From: Callaeas wilsoni
Lineage: Eukaryota > Chordata > Aves > Passeriformes > Callaeidae
Direction of reading: 5' to 3'
NCBI GenBank assembly: GCA_013398955.1
Contig: VWPU01009739.1
Coordinates: 124,001 to 188,000, forward strand
Length of the DNA: 64,000 bases
Each line of letters starts with the position of its first letter. Within the stretch, counting starts at the first letter, position 1. Below are positions 41,101 through 56,100 of the stretch, piece after piece. The notes beneath the pieces are model-generated. The model was not told where the DNA came from, made no database searches, and saw only the letters and a list, made by a program, of their open reading frames with translations. The translations under genes and the position numbers were made by a program.

Positions 41101-44100
41101 TTACCTAATGCAGAAGGAGATTTTTCTTAGAACAGCAGTAGCACAATTTCAAAATTGTAACACTGGGACTAGCCATGTAAGCACCAAGTTTCCTTTCTGC
41201 TGACAATAGTTTCAACACAGAACATCTGGCAAACAAAGTAGGTGATACAAATTTGATTGTGAGATAAAAATATATAACAGAACAACTCAACCAACAGAAA
41301 TTCAGGCTACAGGAACCTGTGTGTGGTATTTTGACTGCATTCCAAGGTGGATGTGAAAATGGCTCCACTCACCTGCGGTTTCAGAAGCATTATTTGAACC
41401 TGTAACCACTGAGCACTGACGTAATGGTACCTTTAATTTTTACATTATTGGATTTTATTGCATGCCATGTATGGGAGGCATTTATAATCTCCATCACCGT
41501 TGTGCAGCAACTGAGAAATGATGCTATAGGGTGTGTTTTATGCACCTTCCTTTTCACTGAATTTGTGACAGTTTACTAAACTTCAGACCTCGATAAAGCA
41601 GTGAAAGGCCTTTCAATCCAGCATGACCACACAATTACGTCTGAATGCTATCGTGACTCAACACTATTCTTTAATCTTGGTGAGAGCCCCAGTGCAGAGC
41701 TGAAGCTGTCGTTACCAATTCTGTAATGCACATCAGGGCAAGAACAAACAGAAGCAAGGCTTACTTCAAAGACCAGCGTCTCATTAGTGGGTCCTGCTGC
41801 ATAGAGACTCTCGGGATGGTTAAAGGAGCGTTGATAATCAAAAACTGTCCCAGCAAAAGGGAACTTCCCTGGCCAGTCGATGGTCCAGTCTCCCGTCAGG
41901 TAGTACTTGTTGGCCAGGCTGCGCACGGCCAGGTAGCTGGAGGAGACGTGCATCTCCTGGAGCTGGATGCTGCGCGCGCCGGCCGGCACCGTCACCACCG
42001 CGTAGTAGTCTGCGGGGACAGAAGGGAGCAACGTGTCGGCGGCTGTCACACGCACAAGGCTGGCTCATCTTTCTGAGCCAGTCTGAAGTGATAGCAGTTC
42101 AAAACATACGCAGCTGTTCTAAACCGAGTTACTCCCATTTTCACCAGGAAAAAACAGTTCTGATTTTAACACGCCCGCCCCCGCCACGCGGCCTGTAATC
42201 AGAGTAACTCGGGTATTTCAATTCCTGAAATTTTTCCTTGTGATTAAAGGCAAGAAAAAGCAAGTTCACCTTAGAAAAATGCAGAACACGCTAATGGTGG
42301 CTCCACTGTAGTTTTGTCTGTAGTTCCCTACAGTACGGGAAGGTACTACTGCCAGCCACAAGGGCAGGTGAGATGCACTGGGATGCAGAATCTTCACAAA
42401 GCCCTGGATACCAGAGGATCTCCCTGCTGCCAGCCAGGGATGCATTGCTATATCCTGGACAATTTCCTGGCCTGTATTACTGCAGTATGGACATGTCTTA
42501 TGATCAACAGCAAACAGATACTCAAAATATCCCCGTGGATACAGAAATTTTATCTGCATTTTGTGCCTGAGGAACTGCAGCACACTGAGATTATTTCCCA
42601 AGAAGCCTGTGACAGTCCACTAAGGAAAAGTCCACCTTCCAGTGCCTGGATCTTCCACTGAAACAGCTGGACAGCTTCCAGACAACTTAATTTGAAAATG
42701 GACATGGAAATACTTTCATGTTTGGCATTATGCTGTATATATGGCTTTTTATATGTTCCACAGTCCCATCCCAGTCACAGCTGCTGACAGCTATTTTTTC
42801 ACTTGCCTGAATCCTAAAATCTCTTTTAAGAGGGAATTCACATTTAAAGGGAAAACGTGGCTTAAGAAACAAGAGGATTCTTTAACGGACCAAGACTTAT
42901 GCTCACAGCTTTCTTGTTACCAAGAAACAGGAGAAATGTGAACTCTCCTCTCACTCTCCCTGTGATTTTCAGCTCACATCTGGACCCTCAGCCACTGCCT
43001 GAACGAGCAAGGAGTCATATATATTACATGGGGACACAGCAGAGCAGTGGGTTGACGATCATGGGGAACAGTTTTCCTTACCATTAGCTTTGTGCTGGAT
43101 CAAGTATTGGCCTCTAAAGAACTTGCACGTTGAATTATCTCCTTTACAAACTCCACAAGCATCCAACACAGCTTTGGAACCAAGTCCATGATCACACCCT
43201 ACTTGCTGCAACCAAAAGGCACAAGTGAAGGACTCAGACAAAAGGGAATTTGAAGAAACAGCTGCATTTTCCCTAAAGGAGTCAACTGCCCACTTATTAA
43301 AAAAAAAGATAGACATTAGGATTGTAAGAAACTTAATTTTATCTTACTTCACATATTCCATCAATACAAACATCATAATTATTTGGAGAACACAGAGTTC
43401 CATCCTTCACTTTGCTGGACATTGCAAAGAAAAAGTCAAAGTCTTCAGCTGTGCAGTACAATTTACATCTGTCTTCCTCTGGGGGAAAAAACAAACAAAC
43501 AAACAAAAAAAGGACAAGTAAGCATTAGCTGACCTGCAGCACAGTGTTAAGGAGATAAAAAGCATCTTGGCTATTGTTTCTTCCTGTATTCTGAGGATAA
43601 GCTGCAAGGATGAATTGTGCATGGTGACAACATAGGACACCAGAACGTAGCTAAATAGAAATATACCGAAATAGAGTAGTTTACACTATGCTTTTTTAAA
43701 AGCATATGTGGGTTTACTTGTCCACACAAAGGATTAAGAATTCAAACCCAGTGTAAAAGCACGTGCATTGCCTCAGCTGTGTGGCTGCACCCTGCTTTCA
43801 GTTCCACTGCTTCACAGGCTCGAATTTCATTTTTATTAAGAGAAATGGGAGACTGCAATAATTTTATTTGAAGTTTATTTAAAATTTGGGAAAGGGATAA
43901 CATGGCACAAATGATCAGTTCAGCTGAAAGCTAGAACTGCAGCCAGACTTCCCCCTAACAAAAGCATTTTTCCTCCGACAAATCCCGACCATTGTCAAAT
44001 TTCTCCTTACACATGGGTTATGCTTATAAAGGACTGATTAATTCTGCATAGACAAAACCAGTCATGAAACTGTAAATGTTATCACAATTGCTGAAATGCA

Positions 44101-47100
44101 CAGTTTTAATACAAATTTAAGTGCAACAAATAAAACAGTTTTTAAGAACATGAAACCGGATTCAAAAGAGTATCCTTTTATTGTTAAATCAGCAGCTTCA
44201 TTTCCAGTAGTCCTTTCTACAGAGGCAAAGCATCTGCAGCAATTTTGAAAACCAGATCATGTTTTCAGGACTATAAACATAAATCTTGAGGGAGCTTTTA
44301 CAAAGCAGCTGAGAGGAAGGATGGGCATTTTCAACTTCAGAGTAACTTGGGGACATCTTGCTTTTGAAAATTACACCCCTTGTCCCTAATTTTAAGCCTC
44401 TTTTACTAAACGCAGCCCCTCCCTTTAAAACCAATGTAGGCCACCTTAATTTCTATTAAACAAGATGCATTTTTTGCTCTATTATACAACATCTACTGTT
44501 ACATGCTGTGAAACCACATTACTTCTTTCCTCTGTTCACATTGGCCTGTTAAGTCATTTCTAAGTACCCCTGAAAATGTTCACAAAGAATTTTGAAGAAA
44601 ATATAAACAGGCTATGAATTAAAGTTACATGTATGTGTGTGTGTGTATATATATAGATTTAATTATACACTTATTATCATCAAAAGCAAATTTGTACAAG
44701 TGCTAAACAAAGCAGCTACGATGTGAGAAAATCCAGACACTTTTATTCAAGTAGTGCTTTCAAACTGAAGAAAATACTTGTTTTAGCTGATAAAAGTGAA
44801 TACTGATTCAAAATATTTGCAAAATTAAGATGCATAAAGTAAAAACAAACTTGCTTGTGCAAAATAACAGGAATAGTTATTGAGATCTTAACTTGACAAA
44901 GATCTCTTAGCAAAAGATGACTTTAAAAAATGTATGCCAGTACATTGTTTGCATTTCCACTTCTCATGGGACCATACCAGCAGAAAAGTCAAAAGGTCGA
45001 TTTACTGTTACGTTTCGAAATCTGAGAACATTCCAAAGGAAGGAAGATTCTGGTAGTGTTACTGTGGAAGCTTACATTTCCCATGCTGAAGATTCCGTGG
45101 AGATTGTTTTGCTTGGGTTTCAGACTAAGCAATATGGAATATAAAACGCGAGAGAGAGGGGCGGCAATGGCCGGGGAGTCACGGTAAGGACAAGGACTCG
45201 AATTCGCAACCCAAATCAATCCTGCATGTCCACACAGGCAGGATCACACGGGAGGCTGGGTCCAGCTCTGCTAGAAAGCAAACACATCTCACGCAGAGCC
45301 GGTGAGCCTGTATTTGCTTACACGGGGTGATGTTTGCCCAGGGCACACGGGTGAATTGGTGCTCAGAGCTCCCCGAACCTGTCCCTCAGAGCAGGGCCAC
45401 ACTTACCTTCCACTTTGGTGTAGGGCTTCCACTTGTAGAACCAGCCCCGGAAGGGTTTGCTGTTGTACTCTGCACACTGCAGGGCTCGGAAGTCCAGGCT
45501 GTCGGCTGGGCAGGGCTGCTTATTGCAAAGCTGATAAACACGGCTGGAACCTTGGCAGAACTTCCCACCGTACTGGGGCCTACAGAGAAAAGAGAGAAAG
45601 ATGATTTTGCGAAATCTCCCTTTTGTGTGACTGGCACGTTACACGTGTGTGAGAATCCAGGGAACAGGAGAGGACGTACTGCCCTGGGAGATCAGTATTT
45701 CTTACATGGGCCATTAATTTTCACGGTTCCTAAAACCAAGCAAAGCAGTTGACATGAATTATCTACTTGGATCACTGCAGACTCAGCAAAGATGCAACCA
45801 TCTAGAGGTGAGTCATGTTTGCACTAATTTAAATTTATAGGGCTATTTGGTATTGGCCGGGTTCAACCTTGTTATACAGCTATTTTTACTCTGCTGTAAC
45901 CAAGGAATGAACATGTGCAAAGAATTACCTATCACAATTAGAGTTAATAAAGGATAACATAACACTGATCAAACAAAAAGAGAATGAATGATTGCATTTG
46001 CTTGTTCATTTCTTTTGTAAATCATTTTGAAAAAATGTGCTTTTAAATACTCAGAGGAAACAGGGACTGTGCACAGTTGTCCTGTGTTAGGAAAATGCTG
46101 GAATTTGGGGTAATTTTAAACATGTCACATCCACTTCAGCAAACCTCACCTGGGCATTTCCCTTCATCTTGGCCAGAATGGAAAGAGCATATTCTGTTAC
46201 TTTGCCCATACCTCACATTATCAGAATGTTATTTTTTTAACTATTTGGTCTGTGCACAGACATTGTAAAACAACGTAAAATGCAAGAGTTGCTCTTTTTA
46301 ACTTAGCAATTCACTGATGTCATTTGTGCAGTTTCACAATGCTCAGATACACATCTGCAAGCACTGAGACAAGTCTTCAAAACATCAAACTCTAAGAACT
46401 CTTTGTTGTATTATACAGTTATTGCATCAACTGAAAAGAAATGTACCAATGCTACACTTGCACTCATTTATATATAATGATTTTTTTAAAAATTAGGAAT
46501 CTGACACACTTGAAGGACAAGATATAAATTTTGAGTGGGCAGCTTTGCCTATATTACACATGCATTAAGGAGAAAACTAAGAATAATATAAAAGATACTG
46601 AATAACAGTAATACATTAACTAACAGTAAAAATTTAAAACTCCGAGAGTACAGAATGTACAATTGAAACATATTGTTTGTTGAAAGCCCTAAACACTAAG
46701 CTGTAATTATTCCCCACATCCAAGGATCCCATGCAACTCCTGACTTGCTCATGCCTGGAGTAACATGGAGGAGAAAATCCAGGTGCTTCTTCTGTTTGCT
46801 CTGGTATAAATTTTAACTCCTATATGTCTAACCCTCTAACCAAGCTGGGACTTGCCTTTTTTACTTACACAATATCTGCCTTTTCCAGAATTCTGGGCTG
46901 CAAAACAATCTTTCAGAGAAAGAGATGGAAACCCACCTGTTACTATATTTAAAACTGGGTTAAAACACCAACAAAATGTGCTGTGGAAAAAACTACAACT
47001 TCCACTGACTTTTCCTGAGGTCACCTGCCAGCTACACTGATACTGGGTATAATGGCGAAGGTCCTAAAGTCAAATTTTCTGTCCTAGTTGGTGGCACTCC

Positions 47101-50100
47101 AGCCTGTGCAGGGCAGGGAGGATACGGAACATCAGCGAAATCAGGGAGTGTTTATGTTGACTTTGTGCAATTGGTGAGGGCTTTGAGTTAAGGCAGCCAA
47201 ACTGCTGGGTGCTGACTCAATTCCCCACAGACTTTCTTTACAGCTTCAGCACATGGAGGATTTTTGACCTGCTTCAACCCCAGAGAACAAATCTGCTTTA
47301 GTGTAAGGAAAAGAAGCAACCTCCTTCCAAGTAAATGCCACCAAACCAGCAATATAATAGAATTATTTATGGCTAGATCGTGATTTCAAGCCGCACTCTT
47401 GCAATTGAGGATGGATAAAATTCCTCCAAACTAAGGGAGCTCTGAAAGAGGCATTCTGTTTCCCAGCTCCATTACAGCATTTTAATATTACAGTACATTC
47501 CCATTACTGAAACTGTTGGCTTGAGAGTGATGGAAACTTCTCCACCTTCATTTTTACCAACAAGATGTCAGTTATAGTTAAGTAATTCACAGGAAATGAG
47601 ATGGAGATCTACAAAAGCAAATTTATGTGGAAATACTATTATCCACACTGAGAAAATCACACTTCTCTTGAGGATGTTTGTAGCACCAGTAGGTTTTGGG
47701 TTGACTGCCTCCAGAAGCTGTTGGTGTACCCACACTTCATGCCCTGCAGGCATGAAATTCCAGTATTTCTGTACTGGTACAGTGCCCCCAGAACAGATGC
47801 AGCCTAAAGCTTTCATCCCTCCATGACCCCCCCAGCACTGATATAAAAAGGCTGACCTGCATGAGGCCTTGCTGAGGATAATTGGAAAAGGGAGAAATTT
47901 GGTGAGAAAAGCCAGCAAGAAAAAACACATTTAGATGGATTTGGAAAAGGAATCTAAGTGCAAGATGGTAAGTACTCCACTTCATGTAAGACTCAAATAT
48001 TTAAATGCTACAAGAGTAGCTTAAATTAATTCTGCAGTATCCTTTTAAGAGCAGATTTCTTGAACCATGATATTCACTGCAACACAACACAGAGAGTGAG
48101 AAATCCTGGAATTCATCTCACCAAGGAAAGTATTTTATGCAATACCAAATTAATTAAGACTCTAAAATTCTGGACTCCTATTTGTCCCTTTTTGGACTCA
48201 TTTAATTTCATGTAAGAACACTTCTGCTCATCTTGTGGCAATATTATGATAGTATAACAAAGCTATTTTATTCTGCACGAATCTGGAAGGTCTACAAGGT
48301 CTTTCACAATCTTTGTGTTTTAGAAGTATTTTAAATGGCATCATTAATTTGCATCCGTTTAAATCTTGCAGTTTCTGTAATCACTGTTACAGATACTGTA
48401 CACAAAAGATTTTAAAAAGTGTATTCAAGCAGTTTTGATTCAGTCTTTTGACTGCATACATGCCTGAAACTCCATTCTGCTCTGCTGAACAATGCACTAT
48501 TGTGAAGTGTAGGATGCAGTCCCACAGATATGATTTAGGTATTAATTTAAATCTCTCAGGCACTCTTCGGGCTCTTTCCCAGCTAAACTATTAAATTATG
48601 CAATCAATTTCTATGTTGGAAAAGCACCTCAACTGTAAAGTGCTGTGGTGTATGAAAACCAGATCCATGAAATTACACTGTGACAATTCACAGGAACATA
48701 ATGATTTTAGCAAATCTGCCCAGCTCTGTGGACTACAGGTGATCCCCATGGGTGTTTGTCAGTGCGAACTTGTGCACAGCTCCAGCGGGAATTCCAAAGC
48801 CATACCCAGAGCTGTTTGGGTGTGGTCACAAGGGCTGCCTGAAAATTGGCAAGAGGAAGGTAACTGAATTGGTTGGATATTACTTGCATGAGGAGGATTT
48901 CACAAACACACACAGGTAATAAGATTTGCACACACAGCAGCCTGATTCTGTGTTCTTCATTTGTCCTTAAGGTTCTGGTAAGGTGGGTCACCTTTAAAAT
49001 CACCAGAAACAGACATTTCCCTCAATGTTCATAAGAAGTCGATTACTTTGACTTTACAGTAGAGTCCAGTCTGTTCTTCATAGATCCACACCCCTTGTTC
49101 TAAGCTCTTACAGAAATGTCATTCTTTCTCATTCTCAAAATTTTGCTTTCCAAAATCATCTATCAAGCTTTTGAACAAAACAAACATTAGCTCCTACACA
49201 AATCTGGATTAGGAAAAGTGAAATAAATGTATCACATATAAAATAACATACATATATGTACGAAAATATATAAACATCTGAAATACATTTCAGAAATTCA
49301 GAAAGAAAGGAATCATTATCTGAGTTTCTGGGTATTTTTAGAGTTGAATAATGAACAGGGACTAGTCCTTAAATCATTCTGTGTGGTGTAACATTGAAAA
49401 TGGATGATATTATTTTTCTTCTAATTCCACAGTCATAGAAAATGCTGTGATGGCAAATATGGCTACCTGGACATTTAATGCACTGTTGTGTGGCTTATTT
49501 ATACTCCTGCCACTCCATCAACGTAACTCTGAGAGCAAATTATACCATCTTCTCTTTGCCCTAACTGGATTACCACTAATACAATGGAATTAAATCTAGT
49601 GTAAACATGATCCAGCTCTGGTACCTAGTATGACTCAGTTACATCAAATCTTACTTTATTAGAACAGACAGCTCACTCTGAAGGAAAGTTCTAAATGCTA
49701 CAGCAGCTGACACCCTTCATGTTAGAGAGCTTCTGTTTGAAGACCCCAGAAATCTTCATCAATTACACCAGTGCACCAAACTGAACCATTTCCACTACTG
49801 GACATTCTCCTGTCACACAGGGAGAGCAAGGGGCAGCTTATGCATAAATGCAAAGAGCAATGCGCAGAAGTACAAATTTAGCAACAAAAACAGGGACCAA
49901 AGTAGGAAGACCAAAATATATACATATGGCCTCTAATTGAGACCCTGCATTCTTTTGCTAAACAGTTTAACAAAGGAAAATAGCCAAGTAATTTTATTTA
50001 TGAAAATGAACTGAGAAACAACAGAAAAGGTTGACAAAATGCTCTGCTATGGATCTGCAAAAATTGGCTTGACTGAGGGTAATAAAGACTATTTTAACTA

Positions 50101-53100
50101 ACTCACATTCTGCTATAACATAGTCTGTGAAGCGTGGATATTATTACTGCAGCACTGTATAGCAGATGAGAGGCTTCTTTACAGCCTCATATAAACTGTG
50201 TCATATTTTCTCTGTTTTTTATTACTGCAGTTTAAATGCTGCTTTTATTGTGTGCAATGAGGAATACATGTGTCTGTGCCTGCTGAATTTGTGTATGAAA
50301 TAAAACAGGGAAATCCTTTTTTTCTTGTAAGTTGCTGTGAGTTGAGTACTTGGGAAAGATGCTGGTTAGGTAACATGTTAACTCTACTTTGAAATACTTA
50401 TTATAATAAATACTTACAGTACTTAAGTAAGAATAGTATTTACAGAAATAAGATATTAATTAGAGGCAAATACCAAAAATGTTCCATGAGTTAGCACACA
50501 ATTTTAGGGTTCACCAACTTTAGTTTGGCTCATGAAATATAAAAGAATGCAAAGAACATCACAGACATGCAAAGACAAGTCCTTATCATCATAGATAATA
50601 TGACCTCAGTAGAAGTCTAATAGCTTTTAAGATCTTTTTCTCCTGCTCTTAGACTGTTAGGTGTAAAAATGTCTGTATGGTGCTTCCTTACTTCTGCAGG
50701 TATTTGATAAACTGCAGCATCCCAAAATAAAGGGAGCACGTGGGGCTGGAGGTGTTCTGGTACCCCAGCAGTCTGCAGCCAACCACTGCCTTCTGGTGCC
50801 AGGACACAGCTCTGTCTTCCACCCACTGACCGCTCACACTGGACATGGAAGAAAGTCTTACCAGCACTTCCACCCACAGGACACCCCTGCAGCAATGGAC
50901 CGTGCTAATCTCTTGTTCTAGCAACACGAATAGTGTAAAAATAATACCTTTCCATATCTATGTCTTACTTTGGGTTATTGCAGTGTCTTTCTTGATAGGT
51001 GACGCCCCCTCCGCAGGTGCGGGTGCACTCTGCCCACTCGGACCAGGCGGACCACTGGCCATTGACAGGCTTGGGCCCGTGGTCACCGTACCGGACACAC
51101 TGTCCTCTGCGACACCACTGCAAGGCAACGCCACAACACGCAGTTAGCAGCACCCACGAGATGCAGAAAAAGAAAAAAACACATTTAAAAGCTCCAGTGC
51201 TTGATCCTAATAAATGTAAGGTCACCCACTGAACTCAACGAACAGCAGGACAAGGACTCTGGAGTGGGACATCAATGCATACGGTGGCATAGATAAGTAA
51301 TGCTCTAATATTTGTCCAAGTTTTGCGTTGAAGATCCCTGAGGTAACAAATTTTCAAAACTGTTCTCTTGAAGAGTGCTTTTTTGGCTTACTCTTTCCCC
51401 AAAAATCCATGTTACTTTATGGCCCTGTGCTGCAGAGCCTCAACACTTCCCACGTAATTTACAAACAGCCTGCTAGAATTCTGCTAACATGTCCCCCTTT
51501 TATGATTCAATTAGGAAATACTGCACAAAGAGAAAAAGCAAAATAAAACATTTGTAAGTAACTTGAAAATCAAAACAATGTTCTGCTGGAAGAAATCTTA
51601 TAGGAAAAGAAAATATTTTGCATAACTACAGATAAGATCCCTATGGGTGTTTGTTTAGGGATAAGAGTAAATTAGAAGGTTCAACTCAGACTCAAATAAA
51701 TGAGGGTAAATACAAACAAGTAAGATGAGAGTAAATTAGAAGGTTTGACTTAAACAAATAAGCTCTTTTAGTGGTGATCTCTGATGAAAATATGGCCATA
51801 GTCTGTATAGCAAATATTATGGCTTTAGGTATGCCCATATCAGAGTGAAATTTGAAGCATTGATCTAACTCCTGTTATAATTCATGTATTTTCTTACTGG
51901 TTTAGATTTGCCAGAGATATCTGATCCCACAGCTCATTGGGAGAGGCACCACGCCCTGCCACCAGACAGGTACCACCGGGAGGACAGGTCCTGAATATGC
52001 ATCCCAGTGGAATCATTTACAAAGCAATCTCAAAGTCCAGGACAGCAAATCTGGAGGGATCTGGATAAAACTGGTTTTGATGGGAACTTGTATTTGACCA
52101 AACACTGTCTAGACTCAAGTTAGGATGGCAATGGTTTATTTATAAAACAACTTACCATACTTATACCACAAGCTGTTCCTTCTGCTGCGGGCATGAACTT
52201 TGTCTCACACCTGTGACCCACTTTGTGACACCAGAGAGATTTGCAGATATCCTGAAAAGGGAACAGTACTCACTACAGTGCTCATAATTTCCATTATTTC
52301 CTGGTGTTTAGAAAGAGTAACCAATGAAACATGCTTTTGCTACCTTAAAAGACATATAAATAAACTCTTTTCTGAATTTAGAAAAGCCTGGGTTAAAGTT
52401 TCCTAGCACAGACGTATGCTGTATATTGCCTTCTTGTTTACGCACCATTTCACTATATATTTCTTAAATATTGAGTGTGAGATTAAAATAGAGCACAAAC
52501 AGTGTTAAAAAGCTCATGGCTAAAATTTCATCATGTCTGCAGGGACTATAATACTGTGAAGAGACAAGATTTTTCTAAACCACAGAAGATATCTGGAAAG
52601 GCAGTCTGTGCACAGTGCTGTTCACTCCCTCTTCCTTGTCTATTAGCTGTGGAAGAAACACAGCTGCCACCACTTGAATAATGTGGTTAGTATACAATAC
52701 ATCAAAATACTCCAGGATAATAACAGGAGTAAAAGAAATTACCATACGTTTTTTCAGAATGAGCACTCCAGATTATTTTTAAAAATGCCTTCTCTGAAGA
52801 GACCAGTGAGGAGTGTAACAGTCAATAAAACAATAGGTTAATCTAAATTAATCATTCATCACGAAGTCAAGAGTGTAAGTTACATTTCATTGCTCTGAAA
52901 TAACCCTATAGATCTCTCCCAGACTTTTGCTGTCATAAAACACAAGTAACGGAATCCTTCTTACCCCAAACCCCACGTAAGCTTTGATCAAATCTCTACT
53001 GCCTGCTAATTTCCCTTAGCATAGCAGGCAAGGGCTCATGGCTCATGTGGATTCAAGTGCCCTCGTTATGACTCCTGGAAGGAACACATTTCCTTCTGAA

Positions 53101-56100
53101 ACATTTCTGGGACTGGGCTATTCCTCAAAAGAGGCCAGTGCCTTCAAAGGAAATTGCCAAGCAAGACAAGGCCCAGAAATAGCCCAGGCCCCTGAAGAAC
53201 CCCGTATTACTTGTACTTATTCAGTGTACTGCAGTTCTCTCATGTCATTGTAACTTCTCAAAAGTGCATCAGTAGGTACCTTTACAAAGCTGAGGTTGCA
53301 CAGTTTTGCTTTCATTCCAAATTGCCATTTGCACTGGGTGTCAGCATCATAGATCTGCCCTGGCAGTTTGTCAGGGTATTTATACTGTCCTGTTTGCTTA
53401 GGTTCATCAATCAGGCAGGCAGCTTGAGCTGTACTATAATGAGAAGGTAAATTAATCATAACTATGATCTTTACATCAAAGTATTTTAATTTGCTACAGA
53501 CCAGCACAAATACATAATATGGTATACAGTACCTTTAACTAGTTTTAGAGTCATGCTCTGAAACAAGGATATCTGTGTGCAGGAACCAAAAGTTCTTGAG
53601 ATCCTGTTGGTAGCCTGACCTGCAAAGTTTTAAGGAAGCAGGAATTTCCAGGCTTTGGGACCATTGTGACAACAAGAAAGAACGATGTCAAATTCCTTTC
53701 CTCCCTGTATTCTTGGGTAACCAAGAGCAAGGTGACCTCGTCTCCTTCTTCCCTTGAGTGGATTCCCCAAACTAGGAATCAGCAGAAGGCACAGTGTCCC
53801 ATTCCAGCGCTTGCCCTGTGTGCAGCTGCCAGGAGGCTGTTGCAGAGTGTGTGCTTTGGGCTGGCTGTGTCCAGAGCACAGCTCCCAACTCCACCTTCTG
53901 CCCTTTATCTCTGCCTGAGAACCCCTGTACACAGAAGGTCACTCTAGGCTGGATTTATCTCCCAAGAGTCAGTCTCTGGGACCATATTGCAGGTTGGAGG
54001 GCTCATGTGACTTTTTAGCTTGCAATTTGGTTCTGCACACAAAATATATTGCATCACTGCAGCATTAAAAAATCCCCAGAACTCCATTACCATTTCTGGC
54101 TGCAACTCAAAGATATTCACTGGGAATTCAAGGACCAGATCCACCTAAGTACCAAGGTGCCTGATTCTTACTCTAAGGAATTAACATCTAAAATGCCTGT
54201 GTTGCTCTTGGTCAAAGTACCTCCGACATGTTTTTTAGTAATTCTGTATAGACTACCCATGAATGACAAGAAATATAAGGGAAAGATTAATGTAATGATG
54301 AATTAAACAGTGATTGAAAAACAGTTCCTCTAAAGGCATCACTGAGTAATGCCAATGTGCTGGAAAAATAACTGACATCTTTCCCTTTTTCCTTTCTCCC
54401 AGAAACAGGATGTGAAAAATGTAAAAATGTCCTTTACTCATGACATGAGCTAGATCAAGGGAGAAACTCCAGTGAGAAAGGCCACTGATGTTAATTTACA
54501 TTTTGTAATGGCTTTGGTACCACTGTGTCTGCCCTCTTTTGTGTACACTTCCAACTAATTCTCTAATAAACCCAGCTGCTGACAGGAATGCCTGGGAAAG
54601 AATGATATGCAAGTCATTACTGCAGGGTATTCCTGGAGGGTGAAACTCATGCTTTTGAAACAAGGCAGGACAAAAGCCCTTCCAGGCCACACCACCTCAA
54701 CGCTCCAGCAGCCCGAGTGTGTGGGCTCACACACTGCAAGCGCTTGAGCACTTTTTAAAGGAGGAGAATTTCACACTCCAGTAATTTTTATGCTGTTCAA
54801 GAATTCAAGCCCAGTTACTAAAGCTGCATTCCCTGGCACCGGCCCAGGTTTACATCTGACCTACCTGAGAAATTTGTTGAGATACTGCCTGCTGCATACA
54901 GACCAAGAAAACACTCCATTGTTTCCAGTGAGTGTGGGAGACATAATATTTCCCTCAGCTTTTCTACAAGCATTTCCTTCTCCATCGTGAATCATCCCAA
55001 AGCTGAAAAGAGAACCAGGTGGGAGAGTGAAAGTCTAGATTAAACAGAAGCGAGACAAAATTTGGGGGAAAAGCAACACTTTCGGGGTAACAGCTCTACG
55101 CTTGAACACCACAGGAAAGGTGGAATTCATCCCTTTCATTCCAAAGGGATGAAAACTTCTGCACCATACAAATTAGTATTATAAGTTCCAATTAACAGCA
55201 AATTTTTGTCATCACACACTTGTCTGATGGGAAAGGGTAGTCAGGCTCCAAGGAAGAGCCACACTGGTGCTGCACAGGGAGCCAGTGACAGGACACTGCA
55301 CAGGGGCACCGGAGCTGCAGACTGTGCCCCAAGTTTCCCCGTTAGCCCATTTCTCACTCCCAAAGGAGAACAGTCCCATGGTGGGTGGATGGACACCATG
55401 GATCTTACGTTCAGCCACACTTGCACTTTCCTATGAATCTGTCAGCTTAAAATCTGCAAGCAGAGTGAGCCTGTCTTTGCCCAGGGATAATGCCTGTTAA
55501 CATGAATGCTGTGGAGATCTGAATCCAGGGAAATACCACCCACAGGAAGGTACCTTACATACCATAACTGCCTTCCTAATCAGGTGGAAGAGCTGCAGAG
55601 CTCCATTTGTAGCAAAGAAAATGGGTGTGAATGAATAGAACACAGAAGTATGAATATAAAAATATTATTATTTTTCTAATTTTGGCCACTAACTTGCTAT
55701 ATTACCTTAGGCAAATCACATTGGTTTCCTCACCTATGTTATATAGTGTCATTTTGTCTAGACTGTACCTGTTTAATGGGAATACTGCCTCTTATGGGGT
55801 GTTTTGCTCAGTCTGAGCATCAGGAGGCCCTGCTTTCACTAGGAGAGGTGTTAGGATGATATAGAGAATCATAAGCAATACTAAAAAAGTCACATTATAA
55901 TTACAAATTATGGGGATTTTATTGACATAATAAAGGTAATTTTTAGAGGTTTTCCTTTCACTGTTCTGTATTTACTGACTGTACGGGACATCTGTGAATT
56001 TCAATGTGTTTGGGATAGAAATTTCATCATCTGTTACTTCAATATTGTAGAACACTGGCGACTTTATAAATGTAATCTGTACATGTGCAGGGAATATCTC

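Larger units (their letters stand above)
31414..41764 (-). other. ADAMTS18 largest intron in the window, 10.4 kb
   Basis: Lies between the spacer exon and the spacer/TSR2 exon. It contains a poly-A tract on the plus strand (31441-31454), GC-rich islands at about 31650-31990 and 40740-40930, a short AT repeat and the probable LTR near 40.2-40.5 kb. No extra exon with ADAMTS resemblance was found, and the flanking exons already join in frame. Confidence 0.85.
43479..45406 (-). other. ADAMTS18 intron, 1.9 kb
   Basis: Contains the CAAA and TG/TA simple repeats; nothing else recognised. Confidence 0.85.

Noticed and set aside
45327..45752. 141-codon plus-strand frame
   Set aside because: It lies antisense over an ADAMTS18 exon and reflects the exon's base composition.
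50617..50895. Minus-strand open frame of 92 codons between the central-TSR exons, tested as a missing ADAMTS18 exon
   Set aside because: The exons at 50969-51117 and 45407-45579 already join in frame (Lys split AA/G) and give the expected residues. The frame here has no TSR cysteine pattern.
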